Shown: positions 40,417-53,803, numbered from the stretch's first letter. The stretch: DNA of 64,000 bases from Aphelocoma coerulescens (GCF_041296385.1 NC_091015.1:55308345-55372344), one strand, 5' to 3'. A program made the numbers and translations. Notes: a model not told the origin generated them from the sequence alone.

Positions 40417-40764
40417 ATGTCCAATAATGTGTCTTTAATGAAAACAGCTGTTGGATCTGCTCTTAGCAATGTGTTTCCCAATGCCATTTGTATGACTTGC
40501 ATACCACATGCACTGAACCTCATCCTGGAAGAATGGCCAAGACTATTTGACAGTTTAAACACCATAGTTGCTCCCATAAAGAGCTTCTGCTGCCAAAGTA
40601 GCCTGAACTTTGTAAGTCAAGGTTTTATGAACTCAGACATGTTCAAAATACTTGAATTGTCTACAAGCTCAAACAGAAGCCACACAATTGGTGTGAATTA
40701 TCTCTGCATAGCTCTCTGTGCAAATAGTGACAACTTATTAAAGGAAAAAAGCTATGGAATTTAA
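40417..40764 (+). pseudogene. Decayed hAT-superfamily transposase fragment (DUF659/CGGBP1-like)
   Basis: A 115-codon frame contains LFP/VFPNA followed by C-x-x-x-x-x-HALNLILEEW, the C...H-x-L-N-L pattern typical of hAT transposases after the catalytic region. The order SALSNVFPNAICMTCIPHAL resembles DUF659 and CGGBP1-related hAT copies. Sequence upstream (40129-40416) has stops in this frame, and no zinc finger, complete catalytic core or terminal inverted repeats are visible. It is intronic, in sense with the host gene. I read it as an old, inactive DNA transposon remnant rather than a domesticated exon. Confidence 0.5.
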
Positions 40765-41173
40765 GAACTGGAAGTTTTGTTAAGAAACGTTTCAGTAAAA
40801 TGAGTAAATCAGAACAACAGTCTAGTAAGTCTCTGTGTGCTCCCTTTGAAAATATGTTTTGGTGATTTTCTATGACCTGAGACTACATTTTCTGTTGGTA
40901 TAATTTTTTCCTCTAATTTATTATTCTACTGGAATGTAATACAGAAATATTTTCCATCATTTTGTTGAATTTGGTTGTGTCAAAGCAGACAGAAAACAAT
41001 GGAATTGTGTGACTGCAGGATTGTAGCTACTGTTCGACTTAAGTGATATGTTGTGAAATCTATAGCTGATTATTTAGTGACTCTACATTTTGCAAGTGAA
41101 TATCTGAACTAAACCTGGACTGTTTGCTGCTGTGAATTGTAACAGTGTTTGTTATCAGCCACCCATTTAGGAG

Positions 41174-41322
41174 AAAAAAAAAAAAAATCCTTTTCCTCTG
41201 CCTAGCCCTCCCCTCCCCCTACCATCTTCCTTTCTGTCTCAGTCCCCCTGCTCCCTCTTTCTCCCTCCCTATTTCTCTCCCTTACTTTTTCCCTTCCTCA
41301 TAATTTTTCTCTCTTTCTCCTC
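41174..41322 (+). repeat. A14 run abutting a CT-rich tract
   Basis: Fourteen A residues (41174-41187) are followed at once by about 135 bases that are almost purely C and T on the plus strand, with TCCC/CTCCCT units and few purines. It is a low-complexity strand-asymmetric tract in the intron. Confidence 0.9.
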
Positions 41323-42863
41323 AAGCTCCGCAATGGAATTGTGTTTGCCTTCTTATCATGTCTATTCAAATGATAGACTCTAATCTAGGGCTGGTATGTG
41401 AGTGAATGTTCCATAGATCTCATCATACACTCAAATATGTATTGTTTTCTTCTATAGATTTTGTTTTATCTTCCATTTAAAAAGCAGCAATAGCATTACC
41501 TATCTTCACAACCTGCACACAGTGTTTATTTCAATAGGCAAGCTACCTTCTGATGGGCAGATCCTAATAAAATTTACAGGACTTGAATAAATATAGCTAG
41601 CAGAGTCAGTACAGGTAGTTGATTAACTCTTTGAAGAGAATAACCTCTAAAGCATTAGACTGCATTTTTGGTGTACACTTCCCTAAAATTGTTGACAGAA
41701 CAGAAAACCCAAGTGAACATGGTTTTGGGTAGAGCTTTTTGGAATCTCTGTGAAATAATTTTACTGTTTAGATTATCTCCGTTTTATAATGGTATACAGA
41801 TGGATGCAAAACCTGCTGTTTACAAAGCTTCCTGCTCACATTTTGACTATCTTGCTGCCAAAGACTGCTCAGGAAGCTTTTTTTCTTCTTTCTGTGGACT
41901 CTTGTAAGAGTTAATTTCAGAGGAAAATGGAAACTTTATGCATAGTTTAGGTTGTGATTGAGTGGAAGAGAAAAAGGAAACTCAAATACCCTTTACCTCA
42001 AAGTGCCTTTTCATTTTTTCTGATGTATACCACTTTTGTTTTCCTGTTTTTCAACTTTTAAAGCCGTATTAAAATGTGTAAAAGCATGGTGATAGGAACC
42101 TGTAGGAAAACTGTCAGTACTTAATTTTTGTTCAATATGTGTTATGTGTTTATGTTTCCTTTGGGTGTGGGTATCTTTTTCCAACTGAAGAACCAAAAGT
42201 GTTACAAAAACAGATGTAGTGAAAATAAGCAAGAGAAGTCTCATTTCCTTTGGTGAACAAAGTTCACAGTTAACTTGAGTGTAATTTTATGCATGTTGTA
42301 CCCTATCAAACAGTTTTGCTGACAAAAGCTTGCTTTCTTGGATTTATCACAACTGATAAAAGGTCTGTGATGCCAGACAAGAATTTAGCTACACAGAAAA
42401 GGGGGGAAGAGTGGGTCAGATGTAATAACATATTCTAGATGTTATTCCTGCCAACAATTAATGGGGAAATTCATTTTATGAAGCACTGTTTACAGACTGA
42501 CATCTGGAGGACTTCTCAGCTTGGATCATTTCCAGTGTGTAGATTTATGTACTACTATTCCTTCTCTTTTCCCCCTTTTTCCTTAAATATTTCGCTTTTC
42601 AGATCTATACCATTCAGTTAATTGTGAATGAATGCGAATTATTTTGTTGCTGTGATTTCTTTTAGGATTTCATGTGCATAAAAACCGAAAATGCTTGCTA
42701 AACCAGGAGTTCAGTGAATACTTATTGAAGTGTATATAGAGGTATACAAAAATTCAGAGTTCTTTTAACTTAAAGAAGTTCTAGCCATAGAAGTCAGAAT
42801 ATACACCATCAGTAGAACTTTTGAAGTATGAAATGAAAAAGCTTGTAGTTGTAGCAGAAAAGG

Positions 42864-42961
42864 TCTTTTTTTTCTTTTTTTTTCTTTTTTTTTCTTTTTT
42901 TTTCTTTTTTTTTCTTTTTTTTTTTCTTTTTTTTTTCTTTTTTTTTTTTCTTTTTTTTTCC
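42864..42961 (+). repeat. T-rich tract with C about every 10 bases
   Basis: About 98 bp consisting of runs of 8-12 T broken by single C residues, with the first six units spaced 10 bp apart. It ends CCTCCAG, so it looks like an extremely long splice acceptor. The apparent Lys/Arg-rich frame on the minus strand is a translation of this repeat only. Confidence 0.95.
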
Positions 42962-45900
42962 TCCAGATAGCTGTCCTTCTGAATTGTAAAATGTTTTTGA
43001 ATCACAAAATCCTGGTCTACCATGGTTTAAATATTGTATTCAGTAGTGTGTATTTGTGCCTTATCCAGTTTCCTTTCCAGTCTAGTGAGAATCTGCAATT
43101 TGCTTTGAATGTTTCCCTTCTTTCCGTGTGACAATAGCCTTAGTGTGGTCTCCACACCTTTCTTCCTGTGGGAAATCATAGCATATTGTCAAGGGTATCC
43201 ATTGTTATCTTGAGGATATGTATCTGTGCTGATTGGAGCAAGAAAATGGGATTTCCTGTTAGTGTCATTGGAAGAAGTGGGTACTGCTTGTGTTGAGGCA
43301 GGTTATGTGTAGATGAGGCTCCAGTCATGCTCCCCACCCCTATGCATCTGAACAAGTTAAGGGACATGTTTAGCAAATTTGAGTAGTTCCTTCATTTACA
43401 AGGTAATATGGGTATTAGAAGAGCAAGGTAGAAAGGAGGGGGCACAAAGACTTTGATACTGTAAGCCTCACTGTCTCAAAAATGAGTAAAAATATAACCA
43501 TATATTGCTTTCTTGTCTGGTCACTTATTGAAATAATTATTGTCTCAAGAATCCTAGTGAAATCCTGCCCTGCTGAGAACAGTGCTTTTAGCACATGGAA
43601 TGCCTTTATGAAAAAACAGTATTTAAAAACAGTTCATAGGAAACAGTTATTGGCATCCTTGCACAAGTAACATTTAATTACTACTCTTAATATTGATGCT
43701 GATTGTATTGCTCTGTGTGTTCTGTTGAAATTTTCTTTTTTTTCTAAAATAGTATGTCCCTGGTAACATTTCAATCCTCACTATTCTCAGTAAAATAAAG
43801 TTATGGAAGAAGTTAATTTTGCTTTTAATTGTAATAACTTCTGATGGTATCATGACAGGTATATCTCAATAAATCTCTTACATTAGAATAAAAATCAGGA
43901 TGTCCTGCTTCCTTTTAACTAGTAGTATGTTGTAGCTAAGGGCAAATAGACCTTTTCCAACTCTTAATCAGTTACTGTCACCATTGATAAATAATGAAAT
44001 ATTTTGGCACCAAGGGCCATCAGTCCTCAAGGCTATATAAGTTACTGAATTTCAGGTTTTAAAGTGAATGTTAGAAAAGTTCTTTTATTTGCATGTAGAA
44101 ATTCAATGGATACTAATTGACTTGGTGAGTTTTTGCTCATGCTGTTACAAAATGTTATAAAATTAAAATGTATTGTGCCATTTCTTAATAGTTCTTTTGG
44201 ACAAGAAACCTTAATTTTGTATCCTGTATTTACAGGTTAGTGTTTAAGAGTGTATATTTTATCTGAACAATAAGAATGAAAGATATCTCAATTGACTTTT
44301 AAAGCACTGATTTCCATTTCCTCAAATCTTGTCGTTTACATTTTAGTCACAATTTTCAAATGGCAACAGAGGTATTGGTTTACAGATATTTTTTTTCATT
44401 TAGGCTGTTGGTATATTTATATTTAATGCAATGTCAGATGACCCCACTGTTACGGTATTTTAACGTGAAGAGATTTTCCTAATTTCCAATTTTCTCTTCT
44501 ATTTTCATAGCAGGTATCCTAAATATTTGAAGGTGTCATGGGTCGTGAGTTTTCACAGTGACACATTTACTCCTAACTGTCCTTTCTTACTGACAAAATT
44601 TACTTTCTGTAAATCAAACATAAATCCTGTGATACACCTTACACTTTCTCTGAGGGTCTATTTGGATAAAGCAGCCTGTGTCTTTACTCTTCCTTAGGAG
44701 CAAAAGATGCTGTATTAGTGCTTCATCTGGTAGGACTGAGTGTTTTCACAGGGTTCACTAGAGCTGCCATGCTTTATCCTCACTAGTCAGGGTGGTACAT
44801 TTCTGCAGGACATGGTTTGCCAGTGCTTCTGAAACTGCCAGGGAAAATGCAACTCTCCTACTTAGGAATGCAACCTTATTTTTAACTGTTTTACTCATTT
44901 GGTTTGTAAAGGGAGAATAGCCTGTGTTGCTGCAAATTTGATGCACTTTTTATGGGGCCCGGAGCAGAACATGTCTTTTCAAAATAGAACAACTCTGACA
45001 TGAAGGTAAAAATTCTGTGCACTCCATTGGGAGTTGATGTGCTGCTTATAAACATGTGCTTTCAGAGCACAATAGATGAGTACATGGATTTGTTTGCTTG
45101 CTAGTGGTGTTCCTGTGAGGGCTGTGAGAAAAAGATGCAGCTGTATTGTTGGCAATGCACTTGCTGTAAGGCCGTCTTTTTGCTGTGGAACAGTGACACA
45201 TCCTCCAGTGTCCTGACCACAGCTGTTCTGAAATAAATTTACATCAACCTATTCCACTGCAAGCCACTACAGCTATCTTTAGCTGATACTACTATTACTA
45301 CTACAAATAGTAGCTTATACTTCTCTTCGTATTTTAAACATAGGCATTTAAACACATTTCAAGAAAAAGTTGTAAGTGATTGTGTTGTCTAGTGAACGGC
45401 TCATAAAGCAATGTTGAAAAATACTAAGATGTTAAACCATACATCCTATAATCACTTGAGTAAGGTGCGTTATTGGACACGCATTGAAAGTATCCCTGTT
45501 TCCATATCTTTAACACTAATAAAAATACTACATTTAATAGCCCATCCAAAAAAAAAATCATCATGTCATTCTCTGTGGCAAGCTAACAATCTTCATAAGG
45601 TTTGTTGATTTTATGAAGTTATTTCTTTCACACTTAATTCCTTTATTACAAAAATAGCTCCCAGTAATCTGATCTTTAACACAAATCACATTATTTTCCA
45701 TGTTTTATGTGGAACCAGTTTTGCATATTCTGTGGTCTAAGTTAATTCAAATGTTTTTCAAAATGACATAAGTAGCAGAGAGAAGTCATTAAGGCATAAT
45801 CAGCCTTCTAGACCGTGGTAATAGTTTTCTTTAACAAATGTTTCTGTGAAGGGAAAGTAAAGACTATTTCAGTTTTATGTGTTCCTGTCAGCTAATTTAT

Positions 45901-45982
45901 CGCCTCTTTTCCTCAATTATGCACCAATGAATTTTGTTTTGTTACATAAACACCACATTAAATGTATTCAATTTTCAACTAG

Positions 45983-46093
45983 GTGGCTGTGCTACAATCC
46001 CAGAGTCTGATTTAGAGGAAAGGACCATTATACCGGGCTCCACAGCAATGTTTTCCAGTAACGGGCAGATCACAAAGCAGAAATCCAAGCCTG
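45983..46093 (+). CDS. Internal coding exon C of the same gene, phase 1/1
   Basis: The exon is 111 nt, a multiple of three, so it could be skipped without a frameshift. It follows TTTTCAACTAG and precedes GTAAGAAAAG. With the split Gly codon from exon B it encodes GGCATIPESDLEERTIIPGS, then TAMFSSNGQITKQKSKP and half of another Gly codon. The peptide is rich in Ser, Pro, Gly and charge and is probably not a packed helix. The frame stays open past the donor for 72 codons, so the frame alone does not set the exon end; the consensus donor and the low-complexity change do. The next exon should start in phase 1. Function is unknown. Confidence 0.82.
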
Positions 46094-48165
46094 GTAAGAA
46101 AAGGAAAATTATGTTATTTCACTTAGAGGTGTACAGCTCATCTTTTCAGAATGCTTGTGGACACATGAAACAAATGGCATGTATTTCAGTCTTTGTTGGC
46201 ATAATTTCTAGCTTTTCTTGCTACAATAGTACAATGTGTAGGATTCTGAGCTTATTCAGCTTATTCTGTCAAGAATGGCTCGACTTTAAAGATCAGTCTT
46301 GGAATTAAATAACTACACAGTTGAAAGGTTTTGTGCTACATAATACTTGAACGAGATTCTCACAGGTTCTGTTCATGATCTCTTCTACAGAGGCAAAATG
46401 AAACTGAGGGCATTTTAGTGTAATAAAGGTGGTTTTTTTTTCCTGTGGTATGGTGGTTACACTTTGTGCCAGCTGATTAAAATATGGTCATTACTTATCT
46501 TTTGTGGAGAGACTTCCTAGAATTTCAGAAAAATATTATTGGATATAATAAAATGAAATTATACTGGCTATAAAATATGCTGCATGCAGTGATTACACAT
46601 TTTCTGGAAAGACTTCATGCTGCCGGGAACTGTGATATAGTGTTAACATATTTTAAAAGCAGCACTGTAAAGTACTGCCTTGCAGTTTAATAAAGTGTCT
46701 AGTAAGTTCTCAGGGTTTGACTATAGCAATTTCACATTTTGCTTACTAAGTTGTACCTTCACACTTCTTTTCCCTCTCTCCTTGTCTGATTTTGTCCTGA
46801 AATATTTATTATAAAGTGTATTTGAGTGTTGCTTGTGAATCAGAACTATTCATTATGGATGGACGTTGAAGTTAAGAAAAGTAGCTTAGAGGTTGCAACC
46901 AACAATACTCAAAAATAGAAAATCCTCATACATCTGCAAAACTCAGCCAATTGTGTGTTTAAAAAGCATTCAGCTGCTTTTTTCCCAGATAACTGTAGGA
47001 CAGACAGGCAGGGAGTTGGAATATATAGTTAATTTAGATAGCAGAATTTAGATTAGCAAATTTTTAATAGTGGTCAGGAAAGAAGGATATCTAATGCAGC
47101 AGTGCATAATAATGCCACAGTGTAACTTAAAACTCAAAAATTAGTACCTGCTTACAAAAATAACCTGAAAAATCCCCTGAAGGCCTAAAGCTCTGACTTT
47201 TCTAGAGTGCTAATTACTTGCGGTCCTCATGGACTTCAGGTCACTAGAAGAAGAGAGCCTGTCAACGTTGACATAAATATAGTTTAACCTTTGCCATCTG
47301 GATATATTAAGTACCCTCCTGGTAATAGAAAAGTATATCATCTCTCTGATGTAGGATACAAGCCTGATAAAATTCCAACTTCAGGCAACTAGACTAATAA
47401 ATCACAAACATATGGCAGGTTATTTCTCTTTGTCTGATGCTCCAGTCTTCTGATCAAGCACATATTTGTTCTTCAGTAGATAGTGTTCTGTTATGTTTAA
47501 ATAAACTTATTACTGAAAAGGCTAGCATGAATGGAAAAGTGTAGAAATGTATTCATGAGATCCAGAAACAACAGCATGGGGACCTGCATATCCTAGTGTA
47601 AGTCCTAGCCCATGATAAAAATTGAGACTTACGTCACACAGCTGGCTGTTGTTGCTTTGTAACTATAAAAGGCAGAATGAAAATTTTGAAAGCTTTTAAA
47701 AAGTCTTTAGGTTTACAGCCATGTGTTACACGAGTGAGTTTAATTCATTCATGGTAAGAATTGACTGCCATCTGCCAGTTACTGCTGCAGTATAGAGAAC
47801 ACCTAGAATATCTGCCACTGAGCTGTCTGGAAATTCTAATTGCTACAAGCATAAGAGCCAAGGGAGCTACTTAAACCTGAAGGTAACAGTAGGCATGAAA
47901 TCACAGCCTTTCAGTGTTTTTCTGTACATGATATTTTTGGACTGAGTTCTTGCTCAGACACCACTGACTGCAGCAAGACCATGGTGATTACAAAGAGCCC
48001 TCAAAGAATATTTTCTGTTGTGGTTTTTTTTGAGTTTGCATTTAATTTAACTATGTGCAGTATATAAGAGAGAAAAAACGACAGAGTAAAAATAATTTTT
48101 CTTAATATATCTTCCTTCATTTCCTAATGGAGTTCAAGATAGATTCTCATTATAAGTTGAGAGCT

Positions 48166-48222
48166 GGTTGTTTGATGACCCTAGTGGGTCACTTCCAACT
48201 CAGGATATTCTGTGATTGTATG
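48166..48222 (+). mobile_element. Short CR1 3' tail fragment
   Basis: About 57 bp matching only the extreme CR1 3' end: GGTTGTTTGATGACCCTAGT, then GGGTCACTTCCAACTCAGGA, then ATTCTGTGATTGTATGA. The position, order and terminal octamer-like repeats are those of CR1, strongly diverged. Confidence 0.8.
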
Positions 48223-49749
48223 ATAATATGTTGTGTGAGCTATGCAAAGAACTGAGGGAAATGAGACACTGCGACCTGGAAGACTGTTCTGTGAGAAACT
48301 CTGCTGTAGGCCATCATCCTGTCACAGACTTGCTAATTATCTCATGCAAAGTATTATGCTGAGACTTTCCAGGCAGCTGCTAAGCATGTGAGTGAGATTT
48401 TTGGCTTTACTTGGAATAGTGACTTAGGGCAGCAGAAAATGACGTCTAGTAGTCATGCTACAAGTCTGTGCAAGGACAGAATGAATGGTTTTAGCCCAAT
48501 CATGGAGTCTCTTTGGAAGGGGAATTACTAGTTTTATGATGTTTTCTTTTAATTGCTGAAACAGTTCTCACTGGGTTGTTTCACTTATTGTCCTGGCGTG
48601 TCTGTATGATACTGTATTGCCTATCATCTGTCTCAAAGCGAGACACTTATTTATTTCTTTCTAATCCAAGTATGTTGTGATTTCATAGTAGAGAATGGGA
48701 TCCCATTCATGATATTTGGAAGCTAGTGGCATTACTGCTGTTGTAGGAGTAGTTTCTTTTAGAAGGCTTTTGCTTTGAGCGGGTACAAAATACTCCCTTG
48801 AACATTCTCTGTCCAGTGAATGGAAAATAATTCTTCCTGCTTGCCACCTCAAGACACAGAATCCCTGCTAATTTTGTTCTTGCTGTTTTGGTTAGAAGGA
48901 GGACAGAGCAGCATATGTTGCATCATGGACTGCACAAGCCTGGTGGACAGTTTGAATGTAATTTGAAGTTGAGTTCACTTGTTAGGTCTTTACTTTCTCC
49001 ATGAGCTCACAGCTACAATACCAATGCTGACCTCTGCTGCAATCACAAGTACAAATGTAGTGATTGTAGACTCTAGGTAGGTACTGTGGAGTTCCTTTCT
49101 CTTTGGTGTACTCTTCCTGCTGTCTTCCATTTTCTTCTTTATAAGTTATGAATTTCCAACTAGAGTTGCAGTCTGCTTGAGTGGTTTGATTGTATGGAGA
49201 AATTTTCATGTGTTCTAGAAGGTAACAATTAACAAAGATTTGCAGAGCTCCACTTCTCAAGCCCTCACTTGTGCAAAAATATTTCTGGTGAAATTAATTG
49301 AAAATATGGTTTGCCACAAAGATGTATAAGGAAGTTGTCGTACCTGAGGGCTTTTTAGAGAAATCTGTGAGGAATATGGGAAACAACCTTAAAACAACAA
49401 TTAAACTGTGCTGGTGGTGAGCTTTAGGATGTAATAACAACATGCATTTATCGGGATATAGCCCTTACAGTAAGTATTCTGAATTTCTTGTATGCTCTGT
49501 GCTACATGCTACTTACTATGAAAGAGAATTTCCTAAGACCAACCAATATTTTTTTCCAACAATATTCCTAGTGAATATTTTACACAGAAAGGGTCTGGTT
49601 GGTTTTTTATGAGTAAAGAGTTTTATGCTGGTAAATCATGACTAACTTCACTAAATTGATGAAAAAGCAGATGAAAAGTTAGTATGAATACAAGAATGAT
49701 TGGGCTGAAATATGTATCTTGGTTTTTTTGGTTGGTTTTGTTTTGATCT

Positions 49750-49770
49750 TTGTGTGTGTGTGTGTGTGTG
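49750..49770. repeat. TG dinucleotide microsatellite
   Basis: Ten TG units in a row. On the minus strand it reads CA. Confidence 0.95.
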
Positions 49771-52700
49771 AAACAATTGTGCTGATTACTTTTTAATTTG
49801 CTTACTTGTTCAGGATTTTTATACACCAGGAGTCAGATTTGTCAAGTGTCATGTCATGCAGATATTGGAATAGTCACAACTTGTAAGACTTGATTTTCCT
49901 GGCAGAATTTTTCACCTAAGATCCTGTAAACCTATCCTGTAAATGATAGATCTAAACAAAAACCAAACCAAACCAAAAAAAGTCTTTAATATATAAGGGA
50001 AATGTTTGCCTGACTTTGCCATGATAATTCAGAGTAATTGTCTTTTCCTGAGAGAGCAGTATGGCTCAATATTTACATTTATGTTTAAACACAAATATTT
50101 CTGAGAAGCTATTAATGAGACAAAAGATTTAACATTTGGATTTGCTACTGTGCTTCCACTGTTTTAGTTAAAATCTTTGTATGTTGCTGTCATGCAAATA
50201 TTTAGATGACTTAAAGATTAGATTTCGAAGTTCTCGTTTTCTGTATCATTATATTTAGTAAAGTAAATAAACTTCCATAGTTTAATAGTCAAAGCATCTA
50301 AGACCAAAAACTGTCTCAGCATTTATGATTTATGATAATCTATTATAATTTATGATAATCTGTTTATGATTGGAATAGATTTTTACTGTCTTTAATTTGA
50401 ATCTGGCTTATTATTTTTGATTAAATAGACAAGCGGTTATACGTAGATGACTGTGAGGTTGAGCTACAAACTCCAGTAAAATAAGACATTCTGAGTCAGA
50501 TTTTCAAAACACCCTCCAAAGTTGCACCCAGATATTGTACAGCTGCATTTACATTTTCTCCAGCTTTGAATAGCAATGCTCATGTAGATGTTGTAGGTGA
50601 CATTTAAGAGGATCTTTCAACTTCACCCTTCTAATCAAAGATTGCTGTTCTTAGTAGCCTAGACAATTTTAGGAACTATTCCATGGTTCCCTCAAAGAAC
50701 ATCCAGAAAGTTTTGTAGTTGCACAAACTTGCTAATAAACAAGATTGAAGCTACTTTCCTTTAAGTTACCTGGTGACACATTTAAATGTAGCTGTATGCT
50801 TATTTTTTCTTATGAATACACAACTCTGTGAAACTGCCATCTGCTAAGTAGCTCATTAAAAAGTGATGTAGTATAAGATGAAACTTTGTGATAGTGTTTC
50901 ATGTATTTGATTTTAGAAAGGAGTACTCTAAAGCACTTGGCTTTGTACAAAGAGTTAGATAGTAAAGAGCTTTCGGATATATATTGCTGCCAGCTCTCCA
51001 CTGAGTCTTTTTATTTTTGTGCTGTACTGTTCTTAATATTACCTCTTGCTTACACATATGAGCAAAGGCATATCCTTGAATTTGTTTTGAAGGGTGCCTA
51101 AATATTCTGTAAAAACTCTAAAACAGGTCTGTGAAAGATTTCTATTTTCTCTCAGACATTTATTGTTTATATCTTGGACTAATAACTGCCCTACATTTTC
51201 AACATGCATGAGTAAGGTGCAGGTGGCCTTACTAGTGTTATTGTAATTATCATAATTTGCTGCACTAGTAATCGTTCGGATGCTGATGTTTTTGCCAATT
51301 ACAGCAAAAGTATTTGCAATGTACATAGCAAAGCAATTCACTTTTTCAGGTTAGACAGTATAATAGGACAGAAATAAATTGTAATATTAACTGTATTGTA
51401 CATGAGATTAAATAAAAGGGAAATGTTTAAGTTAGGTTAAAGATAGTTTTGAAAAAATGTCCATACTGTCTGGAAGGGGATTTCATGCCCATGGTGAACT
51501 TTCTAAACAATCAGCTGAATGAATCAGTACTGTTGGCAACACAGCCTTTTCAGCTGTTCATGGCTACAGTCTTGAACCTGAACTTCTGTCTGAAGTTTGG
51601 TTACTACACTCTTGGCAAAAGTAGAGAACAGCAGACTTATATTTAAAAATCATTGGAGGCCCAATTAACGGGGCTCATCTGAAGGGGTAAATGTGCCACT
51701 GACAGTTTGAGTACAGTTTCAAGCATTTTGACAATTGAGTTGCAATGCAATATTTTGTCATTGACTAATAAAGAATCCTGAATTAGAAACAAATCTGTCA
51801 AAAATGCAGGAACTTGTGATGGCCTCAGGTAAGTGAAAGCTCCTTCAAGACCTAACATCATTAGTTACTTAAGTATTTCCCACTGATGTATTGTGGTATT
51901 ATGAGACTGGATCCTTGCTTCTTTCTGTATGGATATTGCTATGCAATAGGAAAGATACCAGGACCCTGCAGCTGGGTCCACCTAATACTTTAAAATTGCT
52001 AAGCTAATTGTTTCCACAAGAAAAGGTGCAAAGAAAATCACTGGGCTACAAAAAGCCTATTTTTCTGGAGAGAGTTGAAGAGATTTATGGAGGTTTTCTT
52101 TTCCACAGAGTCTGTTTTTTTAAAGAGCAGTACAGCTTAAGAGATTAATGTGAGAATTCCTTCATTAAGCCAATACCAGATGAAGTGCAGTTTCTCTTTT
52201 AGCAGGAGCTTGTATATACATCTCCTCTGAAATGTAATATAGCACATGAGAACACAGCAAGTCTTATATATGTTCTATTATTTGCAGATTGTAGTATATT
52301 ATAAGGTGTATTACCAACTACAGTGAGTAAAGAGATCAGTCTCTGTGTTTGCCCCATACTAACGGTTGTTATAGTGTTTTAAAAAATGTTTTCATTCAGA
52401 GGTTAAAAAAAGTCTCTGATTAATTCCGCTTTGTTTCATGACTGTCAATGTAACAAAGAACTGAGGGCTACCTTACACTGTGATTCATGGGTTGACTCAG
52501 AGTTTGCTGTGACATCACAGAAAAGAGGTAGGAAAAGAAAAAGTCATCTTATAGAGAGCCTGACCCTTTTCCTTCAAATTTGATGGCTTTAGTAGAAAGA
52601 ATTGTTTGTGTAAAGTATTTTGGTTTGTTTTGTTTTTTAATGAAGAGAGAGTTCAAAGGTACTCTTAAAATTATTAGCACAAGGTTGCTATTGTTACAGT

Positions 52701-53803
52701 TAGGGAGCAATAAAGAGTGATACAAGGCATAACAGCATACTCATGGCCATATCCAAAGCTTTCGGGAATCTTTCAAAAAGCCTTTCCTTATTTTTACCAA
52801 GACCTGAACATGAGAAATCCTGATGGATAATGGAAAATAAGGAACACACAAAAGATAAGTTGAGAAGAGAGGGCATGGTAAATATGGAACAAACCCAAGA
52901 ATCAAATCTAAACACAGTTCTAGGAATTATGAATAGATAACTGTAGCTCAGTGGAAGGAATAAAAAAAAAAAAGAGAAGTTTAAAAGGTTTTTTTTTGGT
53001 GACTAAATGTTGTTTTTCATATTTCCTTGGCAGTTTTCTTGCATAACTATGAGCTTAAGAGAAGTAGATGATTGTCTGTCACTAGGATTCATGCACGCAC
53101 TTGTCTTCTGCCAGTAAAGATGGGCAGGAAAGAAACTAGCCTGACTTTTCGGTTATTTGCTGCTGTTTACTTTTCATCTGTGTCAGTGGAGGTTAATACT
53201 CCATTTTTCTTAGGAGTGTTTTCTTATGTAAGACTTCTTGTGTTGCTTTTGTTTCCTCACACCAATTATTTTCTCTATTGCATCAAGTATTGCCATCTAA
53301 AGTGCACTCTGCAAATATGCCCAGCATTTTGTACTTTTTCTCATGGATTTGAACTGCTGGATACTGTTTTCTTTAGCTTGGGTGAAATCTTTTCACTGAA
53401 TACTCAGTAAAGCTTGTTTCTCGAGACATCTGTTTTCCCACCTAATGCACTTCTGACTCTCCAGTTCTGCTACACAAAACTTTGTACCTAGTTTTTTGTT
53501 TAACTGGGAAATCATAATTTTTGCTCAGAACATGGATAGCTTTGAATTTCATACATCCTTTGGATTAGTGCATTATTCCTGGCTTCACTTCTTTTGTCAG
53601 ATCTTTGTTGGTTTGTGAGATAGTATGCAGATATCTGTGCTACTTTCTTGACATTATAGAATACTATCTATAAAGTTTACATTCTCCTGTTGATTCTTAA
53701 TGTTTATTTGTGTTAGATATTAATGGTTCCTATATGTTCATGTCAATCTTTGAGAACTGTAAACATTTCATGCTATTCTGGTTTCTAATGAGATGTCTTT
53801 ATT

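Larger units (their letters stand above)
18003..45982 (+). other. Intron of about 28.0 kb between exons B and C
   Basis: The intron begins GTAAGACA and ends in TTTTCAACTAG. It contains the GATA microsatellite at 18775, a long minus-strand open frame near 23.4-24.0 kb, palindromic old repeats at 28471 and 32143, an ERVL-like LTR fragment at 34839, a tRNA-like relic near 35985, a hAT-like transposase relic at 40417, and pyrimidine tracts at 41188 and 42864. The remainder is AT-rich sequence with no feature I can support. Confidence 0.8.

Noticed and set aside
42781..43023. 80-codon minus-strand frame rich in Lys and Arg
   Set aside because: It is a translation of the T/C repeat at 42864-42961.
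46977..47036. Strong acceptor CTGCTTTTTTCCCAG with 13-14 codons to a stop in phase 1
   Set aside because: The frame is too short to separate from chance and the 55705 candidate fits better, though neither is proven.
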